From an uncultured Lachnospiraceae bacterium (GTDB taxonomy: Bacteria > Bacillota > Clostridia > Lachnospirales > Lachnospiraceae): DNA of 64,000 nucleotides. The stretch's first letter is position 1. Each line of letters opens with the position of its first letter. The notes under the pieces are model-generated. The model did no database searches. It was not told the DNA's origin and was given only the letters and a program-made list of their open reading frames with translations. The translations under genes and the position numbers were made by a program. Shown piece after piece: positions 8,914 to 18,218 of the stretch. The stretch covers positions 125,880-189,879 of the forward strand of contig CAJTPS010000002.1 of assembly GCA_910578555.1 (NCBI GenBank). Reading direction: 5' to 3'.

Positions 8914-9549
8914 ATGGATACAGAGATGATATTATACAGCAGTAATGATATGGTGAAGTTAGGATGCGGCGAGTGTTCGGGGTGCAGTTCCTGTTGTCAC
9001 GGAATGGGGCAGTCAATTGTACTTGATCCTTATGATATCTATCAGCTGCAAACGGCAACGGAAATGAATTTCGCGCAGCTTATGCAGGAGAACGTGGAGT
9101 TGCATGTGGAAGACGGGCTGATACTGCCATCCTTAAAGATGCAGGACAAGACGGAAAGCTGCGGCTTCCTGAGTGCAGAGGGAAGATGCGGCATTCATAC
9201 ACACAGACCCGGGCTTTGCAGACTCTTTCCGCTTGGCAGACATTATGATGAGAGCGGGTTACACTATTTTCTGCTGGAGGATGCCTGCCTGGTGCAGAAC
9301 CGGACGAAGGTAAAGATCAGGAAATGGCTTGGTATCAGTGCACTTCCTCAATATGAGAGATTTCTGATCGTATGGCATGATCTGCGAAAGTATATACAGG
9401 AAGAGATTGCGGGAAGACAGTCGGATGTTTACACGCAGAAAATCAATGTCAGAATGCTGGAGGTCTTTTATCAGACACCATATGACACGGCAGAAGATTT
9501 TTATGCGCAATTTGAGAAGCGCCAAAAAGGGTTTCAGACAGATACATAG
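8914..9549 (+). CDS. YkgJ-family cysteine cluster protein
   Basis: The product has CGECSGCSSCCHGMG near the N-terminus and CGFLSAEGRCGIHTHRPGLC further on, the CxxCxxCC type of metal-chelating cluster (UPF0153/YkgJ). The family is thought to bind zinc or iron; its function is unclear. The start is uncertain: a TTG at 8905 and ATGs at 8914 and 8926 are in frame and the RBS is weak. It follows the esterase by under 30 bp and may be cotranscribed with it. Confidence 0.78.
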   Translation: MDTEMILYSSNDMVKLGCGECSGCSSCCHGMGQSIVLDPYDIYQLQTATEMNFAQLMQENVELHVEDGLILPSLKMQDKTESCGFLSAEGRCGIHTHRPGLCRLFPLGRHYDESGLHYFLLEDACLVQNRTKVKIRKWLGISALPQYERFLIVWHDLRKYIQEEIAGRQSDVYTQKINVRMLEVFYQTPYDTAEDFYAQFEKRQKGFQTDT

Positions 9550-9620
9550 ATTGATAAGCAGATATTTGATAGTATTTTTGGGAATACTGCCTGATGAGAA
9601 GAATAAGGGAGGTACGAATT

Positions 9621-10109
9621 GTGAAGAATTCAATCAACAAATTAATGGTATGCAGTATATGTCTTGTTACAGCATTACTATGTGCTGCCTGCGGCGGGAA
9701 AGACAAGAATGATCAACTGGAAGGGAGTCTTACGGATATCATGACAGGACTCTATGAGAAGGCTGATCTTTCAGAAGATTTCAGAGCTGGCATGGACAGT
9801 TTCGAGATGTTTGAGCTGACAGAGGAACTGGAGGTTTCTATTCTTGGAACGGATGAAATCACGTATACAGAAGGTGTGGCATCGATACCGATGATTTCAC
9901 CTAATGCATATCAGTGTGTGCTGCTTCGGGTGGAAGAGGACAGTGTAGATACTGTGAAACAACAGCTTAAGGATAACGCAGATCTGAATAAATGGGTCTG
10001 TGTCAGCGCGGAGACGATGCTGATTGAGAGCAGAGGCAATGTAATCTTTTTCATTATGAGTGATAATGACACGGCATATGCGATGAACGATGCGTTTTTA
10101 AAATATTAG
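9621..10109 (+). CDS. Lipoprotein, DUF4358-like
   Basis: The GTG at 9621 is preferred because AAGGGAGG lies 8 nt upstream, inside the longer frame from 9594. The N-terminus (VKNSINKLMVCSICLVTALLC) is a short basic-hydrophobic signal ending in CAAC, a lipobox-like cysteine followed by GG, so the protein is probably membrane-anchored and extracytoplasmic. The body (SLTDIMTGLYEKADL...EVSILGTDEITYTEGVA) resembles DUF4358 proteins of Lachnospiraceae, for which I know no function. Confidence 0.65.
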   Translation: MKNSINKLMVCSICLVTALLCAACGGKDKNDQLEGSLTDIMTGLYEKADLSEDFRAGMDSFEMFELTEELEVSILGTDEITYTEGVASIPMISPNAYQCVLLRVEEDSVDTVKQQLKDNADLNKWVCVSAETMLIESRGNVIFFIMSDNDTAYAMNDAFLKY

Positions 10110-10182
10110 ATCCGGACCGGTAAAGCAGTCAGACTGTCAGACTGCATAATTTCAGTGCGCGTAGAATGGATGATGGAACGAA

Positions 10183-12126
10183 ATGAGTGAGCGATTAACG
10201 CATATATTAGAAATACTGCATCAAATAGAAAAGCAGAGTCAGGAAATCTTAGACGAGTGGGAACGCGGAAAGGATGCGGCGGCTTTTAGCCGCAATGCGT
10301 ACGTTTTTTCTGCCGTGCTTGCAAATATCTGCAGGATCGTTCCGCAGGAAATCTATGCGGAGTATCAGAATTTCTTTGAAAGCTTCTGTATATTCTGCGG
10401 GCAGTGCCGGGAGACGGATTTTATACAGGCACATATGGACGACATGGTATCGTCGCTTCAGCTGGCTGTGGAGTGTATAGAAGATATGTGCGATAAGTGT
10501 TCCGGCAGATTAAGGACGTGTATATGCTGCAGCCGGGAGGTGGTTTACCGTCCGGCACCTGAAAGCGGTGAGGAGGGGCTGGTCTGTCCGGTCTGCGGTG
10601 CGGATGCGCAGGACCGGCTGTTGATCGCCTTTCTGAAGAAGGAGCATCTGCGGGATGCGGCGGAGGGTACGAGAGTATTGCAGATCGCTCCGGCCGAAGT
10701 GGTTGGACAGTGGATTACCCAATACTGTCCGCAGACAGTGTACGAATCTGCAGAACTGTTCCGGGATGATAACTCTATGCCCGAGGATCAGCAGGGCATG
10801 AGCGGGATCGCGGATGAAGTCTACGATGTAATCATTTGCTCCGGCGGTTCCCGGTCTGTATGGCGGGAAAGCAAAGCAGCTGACGCGCTGCGGAGAATTC
10901 TGAAACCGACGGGACGGGTTCTTCTCGCAATGCCGGATAGCTTAGAGGAAGAAGCAGCTGACAGGCTTAAGGAGCGGTTCCGCGTACATAGTTTCGGAGA
11001 AGCATATTTCGGGCAGGCACTTATGGGGCAATGTGCAGTGCAGGATACAAGTGTGCTGTACATGATGACGAAGTCGGCAGATGTTCCGGCAGGACTGGCA
11101 GAGCAGGTAGTTGTGGATGAGATGCTGTGCCGGGAGGGACCGCTTGTCAGTGTTATTATGTCCTGCTATAATCATGAGCCGTTCGTCGCTGCAGCGATCG
11201 AAAGTGTGATTCATCAGTCTTATCAGAACATCGAGTTTATTGTGGCGGACGATGCGTCTACGGACCGTACGGCAGCGATTATGAAACAATATGCATCCCA
11301 TTATGCGAAGGCGATCTACTTTGAAGATAATTATGGCGGCAGAAGCGAATATCTGCAGCAGCTTGCAACAGGCAAATACATAGCGCTCATGCATTCGGAT
11401 GACGTGTGGGATGAGAATAAACTGGCGCTGCAGGTTGCTTATATGGAGCAGCATGAAGCGTGCGGGGCCTGTCTGACCTGGTGTATGTATACGGATGAGA
11501 ATCTGGAGGAGACGGACGAAACAATTTTTCTAAAAACAAACAAGAGCAGTGCCGGATGGATGAATTATTTCTGGAATCACGGCAACGCGCTGTGTAATCC
11601 GTCTTCGCTGGTGCGGCGGGAAATCGTGAATAATCTGAGAAAGAACCCGTGCTCCCAGCTTCCGGACTTCTTTAAGTGGGTGGATATCGTACAGCATACC
11701 ACGATCCATATTATCCCCAGGGTGCTGATCCGGATGCGAAGATACTGTAAGGACGGCAGGGAGAATACCAGCGCATATTCTAAGAATAATGATATGCGTT
11801 CCATGGTGGAGCAGGGAACAAACTGGCTTTACGTGATACGGGATATGGAAGCGGATTTCTTCCGCCGGGCTTTTGGAGAGATGATGATTGATCCGGCGGC
11901 GGATACGAAGGAAGAAATCAAATGTGAAAAATATTTTCTTATGCTTAAAAATCCCAATCCTTTTATACAATACAGTGCAATGTGCTATTTTAGCGAGATA
12001 TTTGACGAGGTTAAGGAGTGTTTGGAAGAAAAGTATCATTATTCCTACAAAGAATTTCGAAGAGATGCTATAGAGAAGGGATTAGCGGCTGCCTGCGCGG
12101 TGGAGGATAAAGAGGAGCGGAAATGA
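10183..12126 (+). CDS. Family 2 glycosyltransferase fused to a zinc-ribbon/methyltransferase-like domain
   Basis: The 647-aa protein has an N-terminal helical region, a four-cysteine ribbon (CICC...CPVCG, about residues 109-138), a stretch resembling a Rossmann-type methyltransferase (RVLQIAP, YDVIICSGG, LKPTGRVLLAMP, about 160-260), and from about residue 320 a GT2 domain with PLVSVIMSCYNHEPFV, VADDASTDRT and MHSDDVWDENK (DxD-like). It probably transfers a sugar to a surface glycan. It shares a 4-base ATGA overlap with the next gene, showing translational coupling with the DegT aminotransferase. The methyltransferase-like part lacks a clear GxGxG loop, so it may be non-catalytic. Confidence 0.8.
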   Translation: MSERLTHILEILHQIEKQSQEILDEWERGKDAAAFSRNAYVFSAVLANICRIVPQEIYAEYQNFFESFCIFCGQCRETDFIQAHMDDMVSSLQLAVECIEDMCDKCSGRLRTCICCSREVVYRPAPESGEEGLVCPVCGADAQDRLLIAFLKKEHLRDAAEGTRVLQIAPAEVVGQWITQYCPQTVYESAELFRDDNSMPEDQQGMSGIADEVYDVIICSGGSRSVWRESKAADALRRILKPTGRVLLAMPDSLEEEAADRLKERFRVHSFGEAYFGQALMGQCAVQDTSVLYMMTKSADVPAGLAEQVVVDEMLCREGPLVSVIMSCYNHEPFVAAAIESVIHQSYQNIEFIVADDASTDRTAAIMKQYASHYAKAIYFEDNYGGRSEYLQQLATGKYIALMHSDDVWDENKLALQVAYMEQHEACGACLTWCMYTDENLEETDETIFLKTNKSSAGWMNYFWNHGNALCNPSSLVRREIVNNLRKNPCSQLPDFFKWVDIVQHTTIHIIPRVLIRMRRYCKDGRENTSAYSKNNDMRSMVEQGTNWLYVIRDMEADFFRRAFGEMMIDPAADTKEEIKCEKYFLMLKNPNPFIQYSAMCYFSEIFDEVKECLEEKYHYSYKEFRRDAIEKGLAAACAVEDKEERK

Positions 12127-13280
12127 AAAGAGATAAAATCTATGTCACGCGTTCCTCCATGCCGCCGTATGAGGAATTTGCAGAGATGATCAGACCGTTG
12201 TGGGAAACCAGACGGCTGACGAATATGGGGATGTATCATGAAGAACTGGAGAAGAGTCTTCGGGATAAGCTGGACGTGCCGTATTTATCTTTGATGGTTA
12301 ACGGGCACATGGCGCTGGAGCTTGCGATTCAGGCGCTCGGGCTGCCGGAAGGCGGAGAAGTAATCACGACGCCTTTTACTTTTATTTCTACCACACATGC
12401 GATTGTGAGAAACCGGTTAAAGCCTGTATTCTGTGATATCAAGCCGGACGATTATACGATGGATGAGGAGAAGCTGGAAGGACTGATCACGGACCGGACG
12501 GCGGCCATATTGCCGGTGCATGTATACGGCAATATCTGTAATGTCGAGCGAATCCGGGAGATTGCGGATCGTCATGGTTTGAAAGTAATCTATGATGCCT
12601 GCCACGCATTCGGAGAAACCTATAAAGAGCGTGGCGTTGGCAGTTTCGGAGACGTATCGGTTTTCAGCTTCCATGCAACGAAGGTATATCATACGATGGA
12701 GGGCGGCGCGGCCGCTTTTTCGGAAGAAGGCTTGTATGAGAAGCTTTATAATCTGAAAAATTTCGGCATACAGGGGGAGGAGCTGATCACAGATGTGGGA
12801 GCGAACGCTAAAATGAATGAATTTTCGGCGATTATGGGGCTGTGCAATCTGCGGCAGCTTGATCAGAATATTGCGTTGCGTAGGGAAAGAGTACAACGTT
12901 ATAACGAGCTGTTAGGTGATACGGAAGGATTAAAGCTGCCGGCGTATGACAGGCAGGATATCCAATATAATTATGGATATTATCCGGTACTGTTTGCGGA
13001 CAGGGAGAGCAGGGATCGCATTTATGACCATCTGAGGAAAGAAGACATTTATGCAAGGAAGTATTTTTATCCGCTGACGGCGGAGGCAGAATGTTTTCGG
13101 GGAAAATATCTGCTTACAGAATTGCAGAACGCCAGGCAGATTGCGGACCGGGTTCTTGTACTGCCGCTCTATCCGGAACTGGAATATGATGTGATGCTGC
13201 ATATTGCGGAGATCATAAAAGAGGATCTGGTCAAACGGCAGCGACGTTTGCAGAACGGTGTCAAGGTGTTAATAGTTTAG
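12123..13280 (+). CDS. DegT/DnrJ/EryC1/StrS-family aminotransferase
   Basis: The 385-aa PLP enzyme has the cofactor lysine K187 in FSFHATKVYHTMEGG, a DACHAFG segment at 158-164 and TTPFTFIST at 82-90. The family aminates nucleotide-linked keto sugars for surface polysaccharide or glycan assembly. It starts inside the stop codon of the glycosyltransferase and is followed by an ATP-grasp gene and an FkbM methyltransferase gene, which supports a small glycan-modification cluster. The sugar substrate is not evident. Confidence 0.88.
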   Translation: MKRDKIYVTRSSMPPYEEFAEMIRPLWETRRLTNMGMYHEELEKSLRDKLDVPYLSLMVNGHMALELAIQALGLPEGGEVITTPFTFISTTHAIVRNRLKPVFCDIKPDDYTMDEEKLEGLITDRTAAILPVHVYGNICNVERIREIADRHGLKVIYDACHAFGETYKERGVGSFGDVSVFSFHATKVYHTMEGGAAAFSEEGLYEKLYNLKNFGIQGEELITDVGANAKMNEFSAIMGLCNLRQLDQNIALRRERVQRYNELLGDTEGLKLPAYDRQDIQYNYGYYPVLFADRESRDRIYDHLRKEDIYARKYFYPLTAEAECFRGKYLLTELQNARQIADRVLVLPLYPELEYDVMLHIAEIIKEDLVKRQRRLQNGVKVLIV

Positions 13281-13315
13281 GTCCTCTGGACAGGGAGAAA
13301 CGGAGATATATACAG

Positions 13316-14278
13316 GTGAAAAGGATTTTGGTGACGGCGATCGGTTCCATGTCGGCCGATATTGTGATTAAGACATTACATAGAAACGGACACTATGTGG
13401 TTGGTACGGATATTTTTCCAAAGGAATGGGTTGTGGATGCCCGCAATGTGGAGATGTTTTATAATGTTCCGCGTGTGGATGAGGAAGCGCGCTATGTGAA
13501 CCGGCTGATCGAGATCTGTCTGGAACAGAAGATTGATTATGTCATACCGCTCACGGACGTGGAAATTGATGCCCTGAATGCACACAGGAGTGAATTTGAA
13601 AATATTGCAATACTGTGTATGGCAGGTTATGAGACTATATGTATCTGTAGGGATAAAGGAAAGACCGCAGACTGTCTGCGTCAGAAGGCAGTGTGTCATA
13701 CCGTTCCGATTTACAGCGATGAAGAGATGGAAAACCGTAGTGTGGTGTTTCCGGTCGTTGCAAAACCGGTTGACGGCAGAAGCAGTCAGGGCGTGCGGAT
13801 ATATCAGGAACAGGAAGCAGAGGAACTGCAGAGTTTTTACAGCAGGGTGCGCGGCGGTCGATATTTGTTTCAGCCATATATCGAGGGGTATATCATAACA
13901 GTTGACGTCGTCAGGAACCGAAATACGAATCAGTGTGTGGCGGCAGCCAGACGGGAACTGCTTCGCACATTAAACGGTGCGGGACTGAGTGTACAGGTAT
14001 TCCGGGATATGACGCTGGAACAGACCTGTATGGATATTGCGGGAGCGCTGGATATTCATGGATGTGTCAATTTTGAATTTATTGAGACAGAGGATCAGAC
14101 GAGGTATTTTCTGGAATGTAATCCGAGGTTTTCAGGTGGTGTGGAGTTTTCTGTTCTGGCAGGTTATGATTTTGTGACCAGTCATCTGCGCTGTTTTGCA
14201 GGCGGCGCAATTGAGACACCTGCATGCATACAGGAACATTATATTGCGCGGAAATATGAGGAATATATCATCGGATAA
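13316..14278 (+). CDS. ATP-grasp enzyme (carbamoyl-phosphate synthase large-subunit-like)
   Basis: The 320-aa protein starts at GTG with a purine-rich RBS region. The N-terminal pre-ATP-grasp fold is MKRILVTAIGSMSADIVIKTL. ATP-grasp features are VVAKPVDGRSSQGVRIY, YLFQPYIEGYIITVDVV and the metal-binding end NFEFIETEDQTRYFLECNPRFSGG. The family forms acyl-phosphate intermediates and ligates them to amines or thiols. In this cluster it may add an amino acid or similar group to a sugar; that is inference. Confidence 0.82.
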   Translation: MKRILVTAIGSMSADIVIKTLHRNGHYVVGTDIFPKEWVVDARNVEMFYNVPRVDEEARYVNRLIEICLEQKIDYVIPLTDVEIDALNAHRSEFENIAILCMAGYETICICRDKGKTADCLRQKAVCHTVPIYSDEEMENRSVVFPVVAKPVDGRSSQGVRIYQEQEAEELQSFYSRVRGGRYLFQPYIEGYIITVDVVRNRNTNQCVAAARRELLRTLNGAGLSVQVFRDMTLEQTCMDIAGALDIHGCVNFEFIETEDQTRYFLECNPRFSGGVEFSVLAGYDFVTSHLRCFAGGAIETPACIQEHYIARKYEEYIIG

Positions 14279-14318
14279 AAAATCCCGTCATACCTGACCG
14301 GTGATGAGGCATGGCGGG
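14279..14318 (-). terminator. Terminator for the FkbM gene
   Basis: Read on the reverse strand, a stem CCCGCCATGCCT...AGGTATGACGGG (one mismatch and a G-U pair) is followed by TTTTTT. The T run exists only on this strand, so it serves the leftward operon and sits in the convergent gap. Confidence 0.65.
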
Positions 14319-14326
14319 AGTGAAAC

Positions 14327-15418
14327 TTAATTTTCATCTGACTGTTCTGCAGGATATGCGTATAAAAACAGGCGCGTGGGCATGGGAAAATCAAACCGGA
14401 GCGCCAGCTTGTATGGGACATCCAGTTCGGAGATCCATTTTACGGTTTCATAGAGGGAGAAACGATCGTCGGCGCCCACGTTTATGATCATGCGCGGACG
14501 GTTCTTGCAGATCAGTGCGGCACCGCCTTTTATCACATCTGTAAACATAAAAGGAATGCTGATCTTGATCAGGCTGACCGGTTCGTCCGCAAGCGCTTCA
14601 TCCAGTGTCGTGATGATAATTGCATCCGCTTCAGGTTCCGCAGAGGAAGCCGTCAGACATGCCGACTGGGTATTGCCGTGGCTGATGGTCAGTTTCGCGT
14701 TCTGCTCGCCTAATCCCAATTGATATAGAACGACATTTTCTTTGTCTCCATAGTTGTGCTTTAACGTCTGGAAGATCGTCGGATCAGGTTCAAACGCATG
14801 TATTTTATCGTATTTGTGACCGGCAGAGCGGAGAAAGGAGTGTATGCTGTCTCCTTCCCAGGCACCGACATCGACGAAATTCTCCGAATCGGAAATTGCA
14901 AGTGCTTCGAATCCATACATGCCGTCTACGCATATGTCTGCCTCCAGCAGATAGCGGATATCGTTAGTCAGATTGACCGCAAGATATCTTTCCAGTGCCG
15001 TCTGCGATTTCTCATCGACAAGCTGTGAGAAAATGTATGCCAGCTTATCCTGATTGCGGTATATATATTCCAGATCGGGACTCTTATACTGCAGGTAGGG
15101 CGTGGGAATCACATATACGTTATGAATACAGGCGCAGGACTTAAGTTCGTCGATTTTCTCATAATGACCATGACCTGCTACAACATTGATTTTTTCATAA
15201 GTTTCTTTTATCTCATCTAAAGTAAAGATACGGTCTGCGGACGAGACAATATGTGAGCGGTCTGCGGCGGTCGTAATAAATTTGCCGCAGACGGTAATTC
15301 CGTGTTCTTCCAATCGGGAACTGACTTCCATGCTCATGGAACCGGCACCCCAGATAAAAACGGGATATTGTGAACTGCTCAGCTCTTCGTATGTTCTTTG
15401 TAAGTGATCGATAATCAA
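14327..15418 (-). CDS. FkbM-family methyltransferase
   Basis: The frame stays open to 15511, but that would overlap potD. A TTG at 15418 with AGGGGGG 7 nt upstream gives MIIDHLQRTYEEL and is the better start. An N-terminal Rossmann-like part (VFIWGAGSMSMEVSSRLEE) is followed by the FkbM SAM-binding core VDVGAWEGDSI...IHAFEPDP at about residues 193-220 and a C-terminal DEALADEPVSLIKISI segment. The family O-methylates sugars or polyketides. It is the last gene of the leftward pot operon in position, but by function it fits the glycan cluster facing it. Confidence 0.8.
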   Translation of the reverse strand: MIIDHLQRTYEELSSSQYPVFIWGAGSMSMEVSSRLEEHGITVCGKFITTAADRSHIVSSADRIFTLDEIKETYEKINVVAGHGHYEKIDELKSCACIHNVYVIPTPYLQYKSPDLEYIYRNQDKLAYIFSQLVDEKSQTALERYLAVNLTNDIRYLLEADICVDGMYGFEALAISDSENFVDVGAWEGDSIHSFLRSAGHKYDKIHAFEPDPTIFQTLKHNYGDKENVVLYQLGLGEQNAKLTISHGNTQSACLTASSAEPEADAIIITTLDEALADEPVSLIKISIPFMFTDVIKGGAALICKNRPRMIINVGADDRFSLYETVKWISELDVPYKLALRFDFPMPTRLFLYAYPAEQSDEN

Positions 15419-15486
15419 AATAATTCCCCCCTGACAATTATGTATGTATAAGCCCCCGCATATGGGAAATTTTATGACGATAGATT

Positions 15487-16575
15487 CTAGTATGCCTTGA
15501 TTTCCTTCCACAGTTCATTATACAGCGCGTCTCCGTCCTCACCCAGATAGGAGTAGGTTTCCAGATTATTGTATTTGGATAAGTCGGGAAAAGCAATTTC
15601 GGAATTGCGGATGGCTTCATCTTCAATTAGTTCCCTTGCGGCGTCGTTGGGCGTGGAGTAGGTGATATAGTCGAAATTCTTTACGGCAATGTCACCACGG
15701 CACATGAAATCTATGAATTTCTCTGCATTTTCCTTGTTGGGGGCATCCTTTAAGATTACCCAGGAGTCGATCCATACATTGGTGCCTTCCTCAGGGATCA
15801 CATATTCCAGATCCGGATTTTCACGCTGGGTATAGATTGCTTCGCCGGAGTAGATCACGCCGATGGCCGCTTCGCCTCCGATCATTTTATCCCGCACCTG
15901 ATCAATGACATAGGCCTGTACAAGAGGCTTTTGCTCGATAAGAGCATTTTTGGCAGTTTCCAGTTCGGCGGGGTCCACGGTATTCATGGAATAGCCGTTT
16001 AACTTTTGAGCTACCATAAAAGCATCCCGCACGGAATCCTGCATCAGAATATTGTCAGCATATTTTTCGTCCCAGAGCTGGGCCCAGCTTGTGATCGGTT
16101 CCTCTACCATGGTCTTATTGTAGAGAATGCCCACGGTTCCCCAGCAGTAGGGGATGGAATATTTATTTTCCGGATCGAAGCCTTTGGACTGTTCGAAATA
16201 CTGTGCGCCGATATTGGCCCTGGCATTGGGAATGTTGTCGAAGTTGATTTCGGCAAGCAGGTCATTCTCGATCATCTTGCTGATCATGTAGTCGGAAGGG
16301 CATACCACATCATAGGAAGCGGCGCCTGATTCTACCTTGGGATACATGATCTCATTGGTCTCAAATTCGTCGTAGACGACTTCGATGCCCGTCTCTTCCT
16401 CGAACATTTTGACTGTGTCGGGATCGATATATTCCCCCCAGTTGTAGACGATGACCTGTCCGTTTTGTCCGCCGCCCGAAGAGCCGCAGCCTGTCAGGAC
16501 CGTTGCAGAAAAGAGCGCAAGAGCGCCTGCCGTATAAACTATTTTTCTTTTGCTGACTTTTGTTGATCGTTTCAT
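15487..16575 (-). CDS. potD: Spermidine/putrescine ABC transporter substrate-binding lipoprotein PotD
   Basis: The start ATG at 16575 is chosen because the upstream in-frame ATG (16587) contains the SD GGAGG. The signal peptide ends in the lipobox LTGC with the lipidated cysteine at residue 30. The mature protein begins with VIVYNWGEYIDPDTVKMFEEETG and contains YDVVCPSDYMISKM, hallmarks of PotD/PotF-type polyamine-binding proteins. It is the last transporter gene of the XRE-potABCD operon and captures polyamines outside the membrane for PotB/PotC. Confidence 0.93.
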   Translation of the reverse strand: MKRSTKVSKRKIVYTAGALALFSATVLTGCGSSGGGQNGQVIVYNWGEYIDPDTVKMFEEETGIEVVYDEFETNEIMYPKVESGAASYDVVCPSDYMISKMIENDLLAEINFDNIPNARANIGAQYFEQSKGFDPENKYSIPYCWGTVGILYNKTMVEEPITSWAQLWDEKYADNILMQDSVRDAFMVAQKLNGYSMNTVDPAELETAKNALIEQKPLVQAYVIDQVRDKMIGGEAAIGVIYSGEAIYTQRENPDLEYVIPEEGTNVWIDSWVILKDAPNKENAEKFIDFMCRGDIAVKNFDYITYSTPNDAARELIEDEAIRNSEIAFPDLSKYNNLETYSYLGEDGDALYNELWKEIKAY

Positions 16576-16617
16576 GTTTTCCTCCATATTATTTGTAATA
16601 ATCTGTTAAAAGCTTCG

Positions 16618-17403
16618 CTATTTTTCATTCGAATTCTTTTCCTTCTTCTCCGGTGAAAGATTCACCAGCAGTAACAGCACCAGCACCGTTACAAAGATAA
16701 TCGTTGACAACGCATACATTTCCGGCTTGATTCCCTTTTTCACTTCGGTATAGATTTTCGTGGAAAGGGTATCCACGCCGGCGCCTTTGGTAAAGTGCGT
16801 GATGATAAAGTCATCCAGCGACATGGTGAATGCCATCAGGAAACCTGACAGGATACCGGGCAGAAGATCGGGAAACACCACCTTGAAAAAAGCCGTCAGA
16901 TGGGAGGCACCCAGATCAAGCGCCGCTTCATAGGTGCTGGGGTTAAGCTGTTTCATGCGGGGCATCACGCTCAGGATCACATAAGGGATATTAAAGGTTA
17001 TATGTGAGAGCAGGATCGTCCCCAGCCCGAACCGGAATCCCAGACTGATAAAAAGCAGCATGAGAGAGATACCGGTCACGATCTCCGCATTCAGCATGGG
17101 AATGTTGGTGATTCCCATCATGACCGCTTTTGTCCGGCGATTCATGCCTGCCATGGCAATGCATGCAATGGTTCCGATCACCGTTGCAATCAGAGCCGAG
17201 AGGAAGGCAATGAGGAGTGTGTTAAACAAAGCCTTCAGAATATCATCGTTGCGGAAGAGTGCGGCGTACCACTTGAAAGTAAAGCCGCCCCATTTGCTTC
17301 TTGTCTTGCTGGCGTTAAAGGACAGCACCATGAGCGTCCCGATGGGCGCATACAAAAAGAGGATGATCAGGGCGATATAGATTTTTTTTGCAGCCGTTTT
17401 CAT
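16618..17403 (-). CDS. potC: Spermidine/putrescine ABC transporter permease PotC
   Basis: The 261-aa protein has about six hydrophobic segments and the EAA-type cytoplasmic loop YEAALDLGASHLTAFFKVVFPDLLPG that contacts the ATPase. It starts inside the stop of potB (4-bp overlap), so translation is coupled. It pairs with PotB to form the membrane channel. Confidence 0.93.
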   Translation of the reverse strand: MKTAAKKIYIALIILFLYAPIGTLMVLSFNASKTRSKWGGFTFKWYAALFRNDDILKALFNTLLIAFLSALIATVIGTIACIAMAGMNRRTKAVMMGITNIPMLNAEIVTGISLMLLFISLGFRFGLGTILLSHITFNIPYVILSVMPRMKQLNPSTYEAALDLGASHLTAFFKVVFPDLLPGILSGFLMAFTMSLDDFIITHFTKGAGVDTLSTKIYTEVKKGIKPEMYALSTIIFVTVLVLLLLVNLSPEKKEKNSNEK

Positions 17404-18218
17404 AGCATGGAACCCTCCCCGTCTTTGTCAAAAGCGGCGGATATGATCATGTTGAGTATAATAAAAATCATCAACACGATGGAAAGTCCGCTTCCCAGAT
17501 GCCAGTTGGCGGCCTGGGTAAATTCCTGTTCAATGACGTTGCCGATCAGCAGGATCTTACTGCCGCCCAGCAGCGTGCTGATCACGAAAGTCGTCAGCGC
17601 CGGAACAAAGACCATCGTAATGCCGCTGATGATACCCGGCACGGATAAGGGCAGGATGATCCGGATAAAAGTATGTATGCCGTTAGCCCCAAGGTCGTGA
17701 GCCGCATTGATCACATTTTCATCGATCTTAGATAACGAATTATACAGCGGCAGCACCATAAAGGGCAGGAAATTATAGACCATGCCCAGCACGATGGCCG
17801 CGGGGGTATTGATAATGTTAATATTCGGAAGATGGAAAAAAGTCAGGATATTATTGATCACGCCGCTTTTTTCCAGTAATGTCTGCCACGCCAGCGTGCG
17901 GAGCAGAAAGTTCATCCACATGGGCAGGATGAAGATCAGTATGATGAAGCTGTGCTGGTTTACCTTCATATTTGCCAGGATCATCGCAAGAGGATAGGCA
18001 AGCAGGAAACAGAACAGCGTGCTCGCTAATGAGAGCAGGATGGAAAGGCGCAATGCCTTGGCATGTTCAGCCGTAGCCATGGCCGTGATATTTTCCAGCG
18101 TGAACGCACCCGTCTTATCGGTCAGTCCGTAGTAGAAGATCATACACAGAGGTATGATGATAAATACAACGGACCAGAGTGTATAGGGCGCAGACAGCCA
18201 TTTATTCTTAGATGTCAA
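17400..18218 (-). CDS. potB: Spermidine/putrescine ABC transporter permease PotB
   Basis: The 272-aa polytopic protein has the EAA-like loop NAAHDLGANGIHTFIRIILPLSVPG. The start overlaps the end of potA by 11 bp. Topology and gene order (A-B-C-D) match bacterial polyamine importers. Confidence 0.93.
   Translation of the reverse strand: MTSKNKWLSAPYTLWSVVFIIIPLCMIFYYGLTDKTGAFTLENITAMATAEHAKALRLSILLSLASTLFCFLLAYPLAMILANMKVNQHSFIILIFILPMWMNFLLRTLAWQTLLEKSGVINNILTFFHLPNINIINTPAAIVLGMVYNFLPFMVLPLYNSLSKIDENVINAAHDLGANGIHTFIRIILPLSVPGIISGITMVFVPALTTFVISTLLGGSKILLIGNVIEQEFTQAANWHLGSGLSIVLMIFIILNMIISAAFDKDGEGSML

Noticed and set aside
14327..15511. Longer FkbM start at 15511
   Set aside because: It would overlap the end of potD and add an unrelated hydrophobic stretch. 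The TTG at 15418 has a proper RBS and gives a normal N-terminus.
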